From Bacteroidota bacterium (lineage in GTDB: Bacteria; Bacteroidota; Bacteroidia; Bacteroidales; Prolixibacteraceae): a stretch of 16,416 nucleotides of DNA. This document shows, in pieces, positions 1-8,228 of the stretch. A program made the translations under genes and the position numbers. Numbering within the stretch: position 1 is the stretch's first letter; the number at the start of each line of letters is the position of its first letter. The notes under the pieces were generated by a model. It did no database searches, was not told the DNA's origin, and saw only the letters and a list, made by a program, of their open reading frames with translations. Location: contig JAUYEQ010000630.1 in the NCBI GenBank assembly GCA_030691295.1, positions 1 to 16,416 of the forward strand. The letters run 5' to 3'.

Positions 1-1443
1 TTCCTGAACACTAAAAATCAATGGTGTTTTGAAAAATCGCCGTGCTTCACTTTTCTGCTCGTTATTGGGAACAATCACAGCGTAATGCGTACTGTTTTGT
101 GTGCGCCGGTTAAGCTCGTTTTTCTTTTTATCATCATCGGGGAAGAGCAAAACTTCGCCTTTATTTTTGCTGACAGTGCCAATCAGATAATTGCTTTCGC
201 GATCGATCGAGCCAAAACGGGTGATTTTGATTTTGAGTAGGTTGTTTCCCAACTCTACCACATTTAAACTGTTCCGGTAGTTGGTTTGAAGTATTTTAAT
301 CTGCTTTTCGTGATCACCTGCTTCGTAGAAATAGCTTTTCACTTTGCTCCACGAAAAAAAGTTGGGATGAACAATCTGATTGCTGTCGCCCGTCAGGATA
401 AAATGATTTTTGTGTTTAAGCGACTGAAGTATAGATTTTAACTGTATATTGGTAATATCCTGCACCTCATCCACCACAATGTAATCGTAGCGTGGTTTAA
501 TTTTTTCGAGGTATTGATAACACAAAATGTTGCTGTCGTAATAGTTGATTTCCTTCAGCCAATCAAAATATTTCAGGATGTCCGGTTATAGTCGTTCCCT
601 TTCGGCAGTCGAAAAAATGGACTGTTTTACGCCAAGTTCCAGATATTCGGCTTGTGATAGCCAGGCTGTATGCACAGGCGAACCGGTAATTACACCTTTA
701 AATTCCTCGAATACGCGATAGGGTTCGTTAATCCGAACCGTTTGGGCATATCTGAAATACCAACTGTCGAATTGGCGGAAAGTGACTTCTGTACCCTGTG
801 GTTTTTCCCAGCTCGACAAATAATTGTGCAGCGATAAAAATTCAACTTCTTGTTTCTCGTTGTCAAAACCGCTTGAATAATAGATTTTTGAAGCGTTTTC
901 GACTAAGAATTTGGAAAGTGAAATATAGGCGATTTCGCCGGGCAACTCTTTGAGTTTTTCAAGTACCAGTGCAGTTTTTCCACTTCCGGCAGAACCGACA
1001 ATAATCAATGGCGGAAAGAGCGAGTAGATGGAATCCTGTAAATGATCGAAGGAGATGAACTTATTGAGCAAGTGAATTTTGCGTGACTTGGGATTGAGAA
1101 AAATCAGGTCGTTCTCCTGAGTTGAAATCTCATCAGGTGATAGCACGCGGACAAAATTGTCCTCATCGGGAACAATGGCTCCCCGTAAAAAACGGCTATG
1201 GCTGTAATTGTGATCTTTTATAACTTCAAGCAGAAGCAAATATTTTTGGTTTTCGTAATTGGCAAAGGTGAAGAGCAACCGGTCGCGAATGTCGAGCCGG
1301 GCGCGATAGAAGCCGGAAGTGGGCATCTTTCGTACATCGGCACTCTTGAAATCGCCGTCCTGCAATTGTTTTAAAGTTTTGGAAAAGGTTTTTTCGACCG
1401 ATTGAATATTTAAATCGTTGAGGTAGAGAATGGGTAACTTCAT
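1..1443 (-). pseudogene. RelE-like domain / SF1 (UvrD-type) helicase fusion, interrupted by an in-frame stop; partial at left edge
   Basis: Reading from ATG at 1443-1441, residues about 40-88 look like a RelE/ParE toxin fold: YRARL, then RDRLLF, a hydrophobic strand, and a closing H79-Y80. A Walker A motif GSAGSGKT follows at residues 150-157. The frame then meets TAA at 588-586 after 285 codons. The same frame stays open from 585 to the window edge and encodes the rest of an SF1 helicase core: the DEVQD box (motif II, about residues 325-329, 471-457), LTGDSNQIVHPN (motif III) and TNYRNS (motif IV-like). No frame change is needed, so this is a nonsense mutation or a base error, not a frameshift. 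An upstream in-frame start at 1476 is possible but adds residues unlike the domain. The gene lies downstream of amrS on the same strand. The C-terminal helicase half is outside the window. The truncated product would keep the toxin-like domain and Walker A but lose Walker B. Confidence is high for the helicase and moderate for the RelE-like domain. Confidence 0.75.
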
Positions 1444-1506
1444 AGATAAACTAATGTTTGGGGATTCACTGTACAAAGAAAAGGCGATTTATTGAATTTG
1501 AACAAT

Positions 1507-2556
1507 TTATTCCCAAACTCCCGCAATCTTTTCACCGCATTTTTTGCAAGCCCCATTTTCAATGTTTTTTTGAAGAATGGAATACCCTTTCCGTTCGACA
1601 ACCATCGTGTGACACCTCGGGCAGTAGGTGTTTTCTGAATCGAGGACTGAAACATTGCCAATATATACGTATTTTATTCCGGCGGAAAGGGCAATCTCAC
1701 GTGCCTGGGTAAGAATTCCGATTGGCGTGGATGACAGATGGGTGAGTTTGTGGTCGGGATGAAAACGACAAAAGTGAAGCGGAGCATTGGAGAGCCCGTT
1801 TTCTGCCAGCCATTTGCACATACGTTTGATCATGTCGGGATTGTCGGTCCAACCTGGGATAACCAGATTGGTTATTTCGAGCCAAACGCCAAGCTTGTTC
1901 ATTATTTTCAGGGAGTTTAAAACCGGATCAAGTGCACCGGCGCAAAGTTTTCGGTAAATATTGTTACTGAATGATTTCAGATCAACATTGGCCGCATCAA
2001 TGTATTTGCAGAGATTGCGCAACGGTTCTTCGTTAATGTACCCAGCTGTTACAATTACATTTTTAATGCCTTCCTGTCGTGCCAGTTTTGCAGAAACGAA
2101 AGTATATTCATAAGATGTAATGGGTTCGGTATAGGTGTAAGCTATTGATGGACATTTGCTGGCGATAGTTTCAGCGATCAGTTTGTCGGGCATCAAGTCG
2201 TAGTTGCGCGTTTCTTTGGGGCTAACCTGCGAAATCGTAGCGTTCTGGCAGTTCATGCAGGCAAGGTTGCAACCCGCCATGCCAACCGAGAAAATTTTTG
2301 AACCGGGTAAAAAATGGTTCAGCGGTTTTTTTTCAACCGGATCGATATTGATTGAGCAGGGATTTCCGTAGGCAATTGAATAAATTTTGCCGGAATAATT
2401 TACCCGGTTGCGGCATAATCCCGATCTGCCTTCTTTAATTATACATTCGTTGGGACAGATCAGACATTTGGCTCCCCGCAGAGCAGGCGACCAGAATAAG
2501 CTTTCCTTGCTCCATTTCCAAGGTTTTTCGTCCACATCGCCTGCAAATCCCGTCAT
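1507..2556 (-). CDS. amrS: AmmeMemoRadiSam system radical SAM enzyme AmrS
   Basis: This 349-residue radical SAM protein is related to the pyruvate-formate-lyase-activating-enzyme group. The 4Fe-4S motif CNLACMNC (CX3CX2C) lies at C96, C100 and C103. An N-terminal cysteine cluster (C31, C34, C38, C48) precedes it, and a C-terminal zinc-ribbon-like pair, CPRC (C312, C315) and CKKC (C337, C340), closes the protein; both are typical of this subgroup as I know it. The chemical substrate of AmrS is unknown. Its companions AmrB and AmrA are encoded as one fused gene immediately upstream on the same strand (2811-4301), which strongly supports the assignment. The ATG at 2556-2554 is the only good start before the cysteine cluster. 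The 255-bp gap to amrBA is occupied by a palindromic element, so cotranscription is uncertain. Confidence 0.9.
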   Translation of the reverse strand: MTGFAGDVDEKPWKWSKESLFWSPALRGAKCLICPNECIIKEGRSGLCRNRVNYSGKIYSIAYGNPCSINIDPVEKKPLNHFLPGSKIFSVGMAGCNLACMNCQNATISQVSPKETRNYDLMPDKLIAETIASKCPSIAYTYTEPITSYEYTFVSAKLARQEGIKNVIVTAGYINEEPLRNLCKYIDAANVDLKSFSNNIYRKLCAGALDPVLNSLKIMNKLGVWLEITNLVIPGWTDNPDMIKRMCKWLAENGLSNAPLHFCRFHPDHKLTHLSSTPIGILTQAREIALSAGIKYVYIGNVSVLDSENTYCPRCHTMVVERKGYSILQKNIENGACKKCGEKIAGVWE

Positions 2557-2624
2557 CGTTTGTTTTGTTTGGTTGAAAAATAATATGAATATTCGTTTAT
2601 TTACCTAAACAATTGAATATTGAG

Positions 2625-2767
2625 AAGATATCCTTTGCCGTTGACTTCAGTCAACGGGTAAAATGAAGATGATGGATCTGGGCTTTAGCCCTAAAAGCTG
2701 TGGCTAAAGCCATTAGCTTCGCTCAACATTCAATCCGTCAGCTGAAGCTGACGGCAAAGGATATCTT
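2625..2767. repeat. Compound palindromic element (REP/BIME- or MITE-like) with 17-bp perfect terminal inverted repeats
   Basis: The outer arms AAGATATCCTTTGCCGT (2625-2641) and its exact reverse complement (2751-2767) bound a 143-bp unit. Inside are three further perfect inverted repeats: CCGTTGACTTCAGTCAACGG (2638-2657, 9-bp arms, 2-nt loop), GGCTTTAGCC (2681-2690) with GGCTAAAGCC (2702-2711), and CCGTCAGCTGAAGCTGACGG (2735-2754, 9-bp arms). The first and third hairpins share four bases at each end with the long outer arms, so the long stem and the small hairpins are alternative folds. There is no coding capacity. The layout resembles REP elements mobilised by Y1 (RAYT) transposases, or a MITE. 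It sits between two co-directional genes and may also end or process transcripts. Confidence 0.85.
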
Positions 2768-2810
2768 AGGTACAAAATCGGATATTCATAAAAAGCAAAA
2801 GCAACAATTC

Positions 2811-4301
2811 TTAGTCTCCAAAAACCAATGCTTCGTAGGTGTAAAGTTCAGCAGTTTTCCAGCCTTTCCATCCAATGCCGGCTTTGTCGCGAGCGCAATG
2901 GCCTAGCAATTCTTCCCTGGTCCAGCCTGTTTTGGTTGCAACCTTGGGTAAAAATGTTCCCGTAAAATTTCCTTTCTTCATGTAAATGCCGTGTTTATCT
3001 ATAATGAATTCTTCAACCGAATGTATTCGTTTCAAAGGAGTCAGCACCGAAATTTCAATTTTCAACTGATTTAATTCATCGGGCTGAATTGTTTTGAAAC
3101 GATGGTTCTGAGTGGTCGCAGATACGGACATCAACTGTACCACCTTCCATAGTGGCATATTTGCATCGAAACGACCTACACAACCAAGCAAACTGTGATT
3201 TGTGTACAGGGTGATAAATGCGCCATGCGGTGTATTTAGGGTGTCACTCAGTCCGGTAGGATCAATTTCAGGAGTGATACCTTTCAGTATGTATTCTTTA
3301 ACTGTTTCATGAGCGAGGTTTAGCAGATATTTTTTATCCTCATCGCTTATCGATAATTCATCCGGATGTTTTTTCTTCTCCTCATGATAAAATGAAATGG
3401 CACAATACCCAACCACCCACTCTTTATCACCATACAATGAGTCACCCGAGTTTTTATACTGAATCAAATCAATGGTCAGGTCGGGCATCTTTTCGGTCAT
3501 ATAAAGTAAAGTCAGCACCGAACTCCATCCACACAAACTGGTTACTAATCCGGATATATTTTTTTTCTGATTGCTTTCAAGTGCAGCTAACAATTTTGCG
3601 GGGTCATTGGTTTTAATGGCTTCTGCAGTGGCCTGGTCGGCTTCACTGGCATTGGTGTAGTCGGGATAATGCGAAAAGTCGCTGCTAAAAACAAAAAGAT
3701 TTTTTTCATTCAGGTAGGGTTTGAAAACTACGGCCAGTTTTTTGGCTGTATCAACGGTAGAAGAGCCAATTATTATTGGTACTATCTTATAATCGGTGTG
3801 CAGATGATATTGTAAAAATGGTAGTTGTACCTCGAGGCTGTGTTCATTCAAATGAGCTTCCGGATAATTCTTCAGCATATTGTTTTCTGCCACCAGCTGT
3901 TTTGCAAGCTCTATATCTACTTCAACAGTGCCAAGAGGTGTTTCGAAATTTCCTGAGCAATAAACCGATGCTCCGGAGAAACTGATGGTATGGCTTGAGC
4001 CAATAACAAAAACCCGCTCAAACATGCACCCGGGATCAATCTGGTTATAGGCTGAAGCTGCAACCTCGCCACTGAACACATAACCGGCATGAGGAACGAC
4101 AATTGCCAGCGGTGTAGGTTCATTTTTTTTCTGAACCGATTTTGAAAACATCAACCGTAACTGTGTTTTTAATTCGTTAGGTTTATCCGTATAAAACCTA
4201 CCGGCAGCGTATGGCTTACGGTTTTTTATGGTTTCCGGCGATGAATCTTTTGAGGTATGAAAACCTGAGAATGCTGTGATGATCAAATGTTTCGCTTTCA
4301 T
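2811..4301 (-). CDS. amrB: AmmeMemoRadiSam fused AmrB (MEMO1-like) and AmrA (AMMECR1-like) protein
   Basis: This is a two-domain fusion of 496 residues from ATG 4301-4299; a TTG codon at 4334 would add 11 residues and is less likely. Residues about 30-305 are a MEMO1/LigB-like domain: AGRFYT near the start, then putative metal or catalytic residues in VPHAGY (H71), GSSH (H104), NEHSLEVQLPF (H154), SSDFSHY (H211) and LCGWSS (C257). Residues about 318-496 are an AMMECR1 domain with its hallmark LLGCVG (371-376), the pattern VLTPLKRI and a terminal WTREELLGHC region. Human MEMO1 and AMMECR1 are homologues; the bacterial biochemical role is unknown. A radical SAM partner (amrS) lies downstream on the same strand. 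The gene is divergent from the radical SAM gene at 4386, and the two share an 84-bp intergenic region. The domain assignments are secure; any function is inference. Confidence 0.9.
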   Translation of the reverse strand: MKAKHLIITAFSGFHTSKDSSPETIKNRKPYAAGRFYTDKPNELKTQLRLMFSKSVQKKNEPTPLAIVVPHAGYVFSGEVAASAYNQIDPGCMFERVFVIGSSHTISFSGASVYCSGNFETPLGTVEVDIELAKQLVAENNMLKNYPEAHLNEHSLEVQLPFLQYHLHTDYKIVPIIIGSSTVDTAKKLAVVFKPYLNEKNLFVFSSDFSHYPDYTNASEADQATAEAIKTNDPAKLLAALESNQKKNISGLVTSLCGWSSVLTLLYMTEKMPDLTIDLIQYKNSGDSLYGDKEWVVGYCAISFYHEEKKKHPDELSISDEDKKYLLNLAHETVKEYILKGITPEIDPTGLSDTLNTPHGAFITLYTNHSLLGCVGRFDANMPLWKVVQLMSVSATTQNHRFKTIQPDELNQLKIEISVLTPLKRIHSVEEFIIDKHGIYMKKGNFTGTFLPKVATKTGWTREELLGHCARDKAGIGWKGWKTAELYTYEALVFGD

Positions 4302-4385
4302 GATTAAATGCTTTAACAGGATATGTTCCTGCAATAAAACTTTGTCTGGTTTGTATTACTTTTACGATGTACAAAAAGATACATT

Positions 4386-6584
4386 GTGAGCCAAAAAATT
4401 TTACTGATCACTCCGCCTTTTACGCAGCTAAATACCCCGTATCCCGCAACTGCTTATCTGAAAGGGTTTTTAAATACAAAATCCATCCGTTCCAATCAAT
4501 GTGATTTGGGGATCGAAGTCATACTGGAGCTGCTTTCTTCCGCCGGATTGAAAAATTTATTTCAGAAAATTGATCTGAAAAATGGGGAATGGTCTGCCAA
4601 CAGCCAGCGGATGATGCATCTTCGGAACGAATATATTCAAACAATCGATCCCGTAATTGCTTTTTTGCACCGGAAAAATGATGCGTTGTCCCATGTTATT
4701 TGCGACGGAAATTTTCTTCCTGAAGCGTCACGTTTCAATCAGGTGGACGATCTGGAAGGAGCTTTCGGAACAATGGGAATCATGGACAAGGCGAAACACT
4801 TGGCTACGTTGTACCTCGAAGATTTATCGGATCTGATTGTTGAAACTACCGATCCGCATTTTGGGTTTAGCCGTTATGCCGAACGTTTGGGACGGTCGGC
4901 TGCCACCTTCGACGAAATTGATCGGGAATTGAAAGCTCCGGATGGTCTGATCGATGGGATTTTGCTCCGATTACTTCAGCAAAAAATAGAAACTTATCAG
5001 CCTACCATTGTTGCACTTTCTGTTCCTTTCCCCGGAAATTTATACTGCGCTTTTAAATGTGGGCAATGGCTGAAAAAGTACCATCCTGAAATAAAAATCG
5101 CGATGGGTGGCGGTTTCCCCAATACAGAACTTCGCTCGCTCACTGATCCGCGTGTATTTGATTACCTCGATTTTATTACGCTGGATGATGGTGAAGCGCC
5201 TTTGATTAATTTAGTTGAGCACCTCGACGGAGACCGCGCCATTGCAAGTCTTAAAAGAACTTTCGTGAGAATCAATAATGAAGTGGTTTACCAGAACGGT
5301 TCCACTTCCGTAGATTTTTCGCAGTCGGAAGTGGGCGTGCCCGACTATTCCGATTTTATGCTCGACAAATACCTATCGGTCATCGAAATAGTGAATCCGA
5401 TGCACCGTTTGTGGAGCGACGGGAGATGGAACAAAATGACATTGGCACATGGTTGCTACTGGGGACGCTGTACGTTTTGCGACACTTCGCTCGATTACAT
5501 AAAACGCTACGAACCAAGCACTGCAAAGCTTTTGTGCGACCGCATCGAACAAATGATCCTCCAAACCGGACAGATCGGGTTTCATTTTGTGGATGAAGCC
5601 GCACCTCCGGCTTTGATGCGGGCTTTGGCTTTGGAAATCATCCGCCGGAAACTCACAGTTGTTTGGTGGACCAATATCCGTTTCGAAAAGAGTTTTACTT
5701 ACGATTTGTGCCTGTTGCTGAAAGAATCGGGTTGCATCGCGGTTTCAGGAGGATTGGAAGTTGCCTCTGATCGGTTGTTGGGATTAATCAACAAAGGAGT
5801 CAGCCTGGCGAAAGTGGCAAAAGTGACCGACCATTTCACCCGTGCCGGAATCATGGTCCATGCCTATCTGATGTACGGCTTCCCAACTGAAACAGCTCAG
5901 GAAACCATCGACTCGCTCGAAGTGGTGCGCCAGTTGTTCGAGGCCGGAGTGGTACAATCGGCTTTCTGGCATCAGTTTGCCATGACCGCTCATAGCCCGA
6001 TTGGGCTGAATCCTGCCCAGTTCAAAGCCAAAATTGAAAACGAAGCGTTGGGTGCTTTCGCCAATAACGATCTTGTTCACAGTGATCCGACCGGGGCAAA
6101 CCACGAACTGTTCAGTGAAGGGCTACGCAAATCGCTTTTTAACTACATGCACGAGGTTTGCTTTGATTTCCCACTTAAGGACTGGTTCGATTTTAAGGTG
6201 CCTCGAACCACGGTTCGACCTGACTTTATCGCCGAAGCTATTATCGTCAATGATTTTGAAGCTCCAAGCCCCAACTCTAAGATTTATTGGTTGGGAGGAC
6301 CTGTTTCAGCCCGATATTTCAGTAGAAAGAAAAAGAACCAGGCCTTCAAAATGGTAGAACTGACTTTCTTCAATAAAAAGCAGGATTTGGTTATCCAACT
6401 GAAGCAGGACGAAGGCAAATGGCTGTTCGAACAAATTCCCGAAGTTTCGGTGGGCAGCAACAAATCAATCACTTTTGCCGAACTCACGAAAAGTTTTGAA
6501 GATCAAACCGGAAGCGATTTTGTGCTTTTCTGGAACAGTACTGCAATAAAAAATTTAAGGGAAAATGGGTTGCTGATGTTATAA
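4386..6584 (+). CDS. B12-binding-type radical SAM protein, function unknown
   Basis: This 732-residue protein has the layout of cobalamin-binding-domain radical SAM enzymes. It opens with ILLITPP, a strand typical of that domain, and residues about 205-290 continue a Rossmann-like B12 domain (IVALSVPFPGN, then IAMGGGFPNTE and DDGEAPL). The cobalamin-ligating DxHxxG motif is not evident; the equivalent N-terminal stretch reads CDLGIEV. The cluster motif is CYWGRCTFC with C357, C362 and C365, a CX4CX2C spacing seen in some B12 radical SAM groups rather than the common CX3CX2C. SGGLEVASD and MYGFPTET follow, as expected for the radical SAM barrel. About 200 C-terminal residues are not recognised. 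The start is GTG at 4386; no earlier in-frame ATG is evident and the next methionine would delete ILLITPP. It is transcribed away from amrBA. The substrate cannot be predicted. Confidence 0.85.
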   Translation: MSQKILLITPPFTQLNTPYPATAYLKGFLNTKSIRSNQCDLGIEVILELLSSAGLKNLFQKIDLKNGEWSANSQRMMHLRNEYIQTIDPVIAFLHRKNDALSHVICDGNFLPEASRFNQVDDLEGAFGTMGIMDKAKHLATLYLEDLSDLIVETTDPHFGFSRYAERLGRSAATFDEIDRELKAPDGLIDGILLRLLQQKIETYQPTIVALSVPFPGNLYCAFKCGQWLKKYHPEIKIAMGGGFPNTELRSLTDPRVFDYLDFITLDDGEAPLINLVEHLDGDRAIASLKRTFVRINNEVVYQNGSTSVDFSQSEVGVPDYSDFMLDKYLSVIEIVNPMHRLWSDGRWNKMTLAHGCYWGRCTFCDTSLDYIKRYEPSTAKLLCDRIEQMILQTGQIGFHFVDEAAPPALMRALALEIIRRKLTVVWWTNIRFEKSFTYDLCLLLKESGCIAVSGGLEVASDRLLGLINKGVSLAKVAKVTDHFTRAGIMVHAYLMYGFPTETAQETIDSLEVVRQLFEAGVVQSAFWHQFAMTAHSPIGLNPAQFKAKIENEALGAFANNDLVHSDPTGANHELFSEGLRKSLFNYMHEVCFDFPLKDWFDFKVPRTTVRPDFIAEAIIVNDFEAPSPNSKIYWLGGPVSARYFSRKKKNQAFKMVELTFFNKKQDLVIQLKQDEGKWLFEQIPEVSVGSNKSITFAELTKSFEDQTGSDFVLFWNSTAIKNLRENGLLML

Positions 6585-6673
6585 GAAAACTGAACATTAG
6601 TCTAGCGAATCTTGCGCCCGAATGGCTATAGCGCTGCAATTTTGCCCTCGCACCATTATAATCTTGTTGATTA

Positions 6674-6688
6674 TTAAGTTGTACTTAA
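6674..6688. promoter_or_regulatory. Operator-like palindrome, copy 1 (TTAAGT-TGT-ACTTAA)
   Basis: This is a perfect 6-3-6 inverted repeat, TTAAGTTGTACTTAA. A second copy, identical at 12 of 15 positions, lies 98 bp downstream. Two matching dyads in one promoter region suggest binding of a dimeric regulator, possibly with looping. No regulator gene is in the window. Confidence 0.45.
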
Positions 6689-6719
6689 ATAAAGTAATTA
6701 TGAAGGTGTAAGTGAACTG

Positions 6720-6747
6720 ATTTGGGTACAATCACCCCCAAATTTTT
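6720..6747 (+). terminator. Weak hairpin followed by T residues, possible terminator of the upstream radical SAM gene
   Basis: ATTTGGG (6720-6726) can pair with CCCAAAT (6737-6743) over a 10-nt loop, and TTTT follows. The stem is short and lies 136 bp after the stop codon at 6584, so it could equally be incidental. Confidence 0.3.
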
Positions 6748-6771
6748 AAATTGTTAATTCTCTTCCGCTAA

Positions 6772-6786
6772 TTAAGTAATACTTCA
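6772..6786. promoter_or_regulatory. Operator-like palindrome, copy 2 (TTAAGT-AAT-ACTTCA)
   Basis: TTAAGTAATACTTCA contains the perfect dyad AAGTA-A-TACTT (6774-6784) and matches copy 1 at 12 of 15 positions. It ends 19 bp before the -7 box at 6806, where a -33 element would normally lie, so a protein bound here could block or replace -33 recognition. Confidence 0.45.
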
Positions 6787-6805
6787 TAAATTAAGCCACG
6801 AGGCC

Positions 6806-6813
6806 TATCTTTG
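6806..6813 (+). promoter_or_regulatory. Bacteroidota -7 promoter box TATCTTTG
   Basis: TATCTTTG matches the Bacteroidota sigma-ABfr -7 consensus TAnnTTTG exactly, 63 bp before the ATG at 6877. The TTTG expected about 20 bp further upstream is missing; the operator-like copy 2 occupies that place. This probably drives the four-gene operon 6877-12505. Confidence 0.6.
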
Positions 6814-6876
6814 TCATCAAAATATAAATAAATGGCAAAACATCTGGCATTATAAACATTTAAATACAATATAAGT

Positions 6877-8169
6877 ATGGATAATCAAGCCTTTTCATTA
6901 AACAACACAATCGAAAAATTAAATTCAAATGTGTTGGAAATGCTCTCGGAGCGTGGCAAAAATATTTTTTTTCCAAAACTTGGTATTTTAGCGCAATCAG
7001 CTCAGGCTAAGGGGAAAGCTATCAATGCAACAATCGGTGAGGCAGTGGAAGATGATGGTACATCTATGCACCTTCCGGAGTTTGACGCTTTGGTAAATAT
7101 GCCAACTGCAAATATTTTTCCTTATGCGCCCAGTTTTGGCAAACCTGAATTTCGTGCACTTTGGAAGGAATCCATCTACCGCAAAAATCCATCACTTAGG
7201 GACACTGTGATAAGCAACCCAATTGCTACCAATGGACTAACCCACGGCATAAGCATGGCGGGATATCTATTTGCAAACGAAGGAGATACGGTTTTGCTTT
7301 CGAATCACTACTGGGAAAACTATAACCTTATTTTAGAAAACAGTTACGGCGCTAAAGTCTCAACTTTCGAACTTTTTGAAGACGGAGGTTTTAATATATC
7401 AGATTTCTCAAAAAAACTCAACGAAATTGAAGGAGAAAAAATTATCACGCTACTTAATTTTCCTAATAACCCCTCCGGTTACACGCCGTTAACTACTGAA
7501 ATTAAAGACATTGTAGCCGAAATCAAGAAAGTTGCTGACAAGGGTAAAAAGGTTGTTGTACTTATCGACGATGCGTATTTTGGCCTGGTTTACGAAGAAA
7601 ATGTTTTTACTGAATCAATTTTTGTTGAATTAGCAAACCTTTCAGAAAATGTATTGGCTGTAAAACTCGATGGACCTACCAAAGAAGATTATGTGTGGGG
7701 ATTTCGCGTTGGTTTTATGACGTATGCTATTAAAGGTGGAAACGCTGAACTTTATGAAGCGCTCGAAAACAAAACTGCCGGGGCTGTGCGTGGAAACATA
7801 TCCAACATCAGCCAATTGTCACAATCGCTATTGTTCAAAGTTTATTCAGCGCCAACTTATGAAGAGTCGAAAAAGCAAAAGTTTGAAATACTAAAAAATC
7901 GTTATCAGATTTTACGGAAGGAACTTTCAAACCCCAAATATGCAGCGTATTTCTCGTCGCTTCCTTTCAATTCCGGATATTTTATGTGTATTGAATTGAA
8001 AAAGGGATTAGTGGCTGAGGAAATTCGAAAACACCTTCTCGAAAATTACAGTACCGGAGTTATTGTGCTTGGCAGTGTTATTCGCTTGGCCTTTTCGGCA
8101 GTACCTCAGGCAAGATTACCCGAATTAGTTGAAAATATCTATAAGGCTTGTGTTGATTTAGACAAATAA
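6877..8169 (+). CDS. PLP-dependent class I/II aminotransferase, probably aspartate-type
   Basis: This 430-residue fold-type I aminotransferase would be cytoplasmic. Visible motifs in order are NFPNNPSG (194-201), DDAYFGL with D231 (pyridine nitrogen) and Y234, the probable Schiff-base lysine K269 in GPTKEDYVWGFRVGF, and a C-terminal carboxylate-binding arginine, R403, in IRLAFSAV. The lysine context lacks the usual SxSK, as in a divergent clade of bacterial aminotransferases. Transamination between aspartate/oxaloacetate and glutamate/2-oxoglutarate is inferred mainly from context: the gene opens an operon with citrate synthase, malate dehydrogenase and a PEPCK-like protein. Another amino-acid substrate is possible. 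A strong -7 box lies upstream, and citrate synthase starts 59 bp after the stop. Confidence 0.85.
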   Translation: MDNQAFSLNNTIEKLNSNVLEMLSERGKNIFFPKLGILAQSAQAKGKAINATIGEAVEDDGTSMHLPEFDALVNMPTANIFPYAPSFGKPEFRALWKESIYRKNPSLRDTVISNPIATNGLTHGISMAGYLFANEGDTVLLSNHYWENYNLILENSYGAKVSTFELFEDGGFNISDFSKKLNEIEGEKIITLLNFPNNPSGYTPLTTEIKDIVAEIKKVADKGKKVVVLIDDAYFGLVYEENVFTESIFVELANLSENVLAVKLDGPTKEDYVWGFRVGFMTYAIKGGNAELYEALENKTAGAVRGNISNISQLSQSLLFKVYSAPTYEESKKQKFEILKNRYQILRKELSNPKYAAYFSSLPFNSGYFMCIELKKGLVAEEIRKHLLENYSTGVIVLGSVIRLAFSAVPQARLPELVENIYKACVDLDK

Positions 8170-8228
8170 AAAGGCAGGCTCAGGTATTTTAAACCAAATA
8201 AAGTTCAAACATAACTAAAATAAAGTTT

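Larger units (their letters stand above)
6585..6876 (+). promoter_or_regulatory. Intergenic regulatory region before the oxaloacetate-enzyme operon
   Basis: This 292-bp noncoding stretch holds two copies of a palindromic motif, a weak hairpin followed by T residues, and a Bacteroidota-type -7 box; each is listed separately. I see no tRNA, small ORF or mobile element in the rest. The segment 6590-6660 shows no structure I can support. Confidence 0.6.

Noticed and set aside
586..600. A frameshift as the cause of the helicase break
   Set aside because: Codons on both sides of the TAA are in one frame (CTA TAA CCG GAC), so no base gain or loss is needed.
2700..2906. Small plus-strand open frame across the palindromic element
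   Set aside because: It runs through the repeat and the antisense of the amrBA 3' end and shows no protein family feature.
4299..4334. TTG start at 4334 for the AmrB-AmrA protein
   Set aside because: The ATG at 4301-4299 is in frame, leaves the whole MEMO domain intact, and Bacteroidota rarely use TTG.
4302..4385. Divergent promoters between amrBA and the radical SAM gene
   Set aside because: TACTTTTA at 4357-4364 is only near the TAnnTTTG consensus and no TTTG lies at the right distance; nothing convincing on the other strand.
5373..6487. Several antisense and shifted open frames inside the radical SAM gene
   Set aside because: They overlap a well supported 732-residue protein and have no recognisable domains; they are frame shadows.
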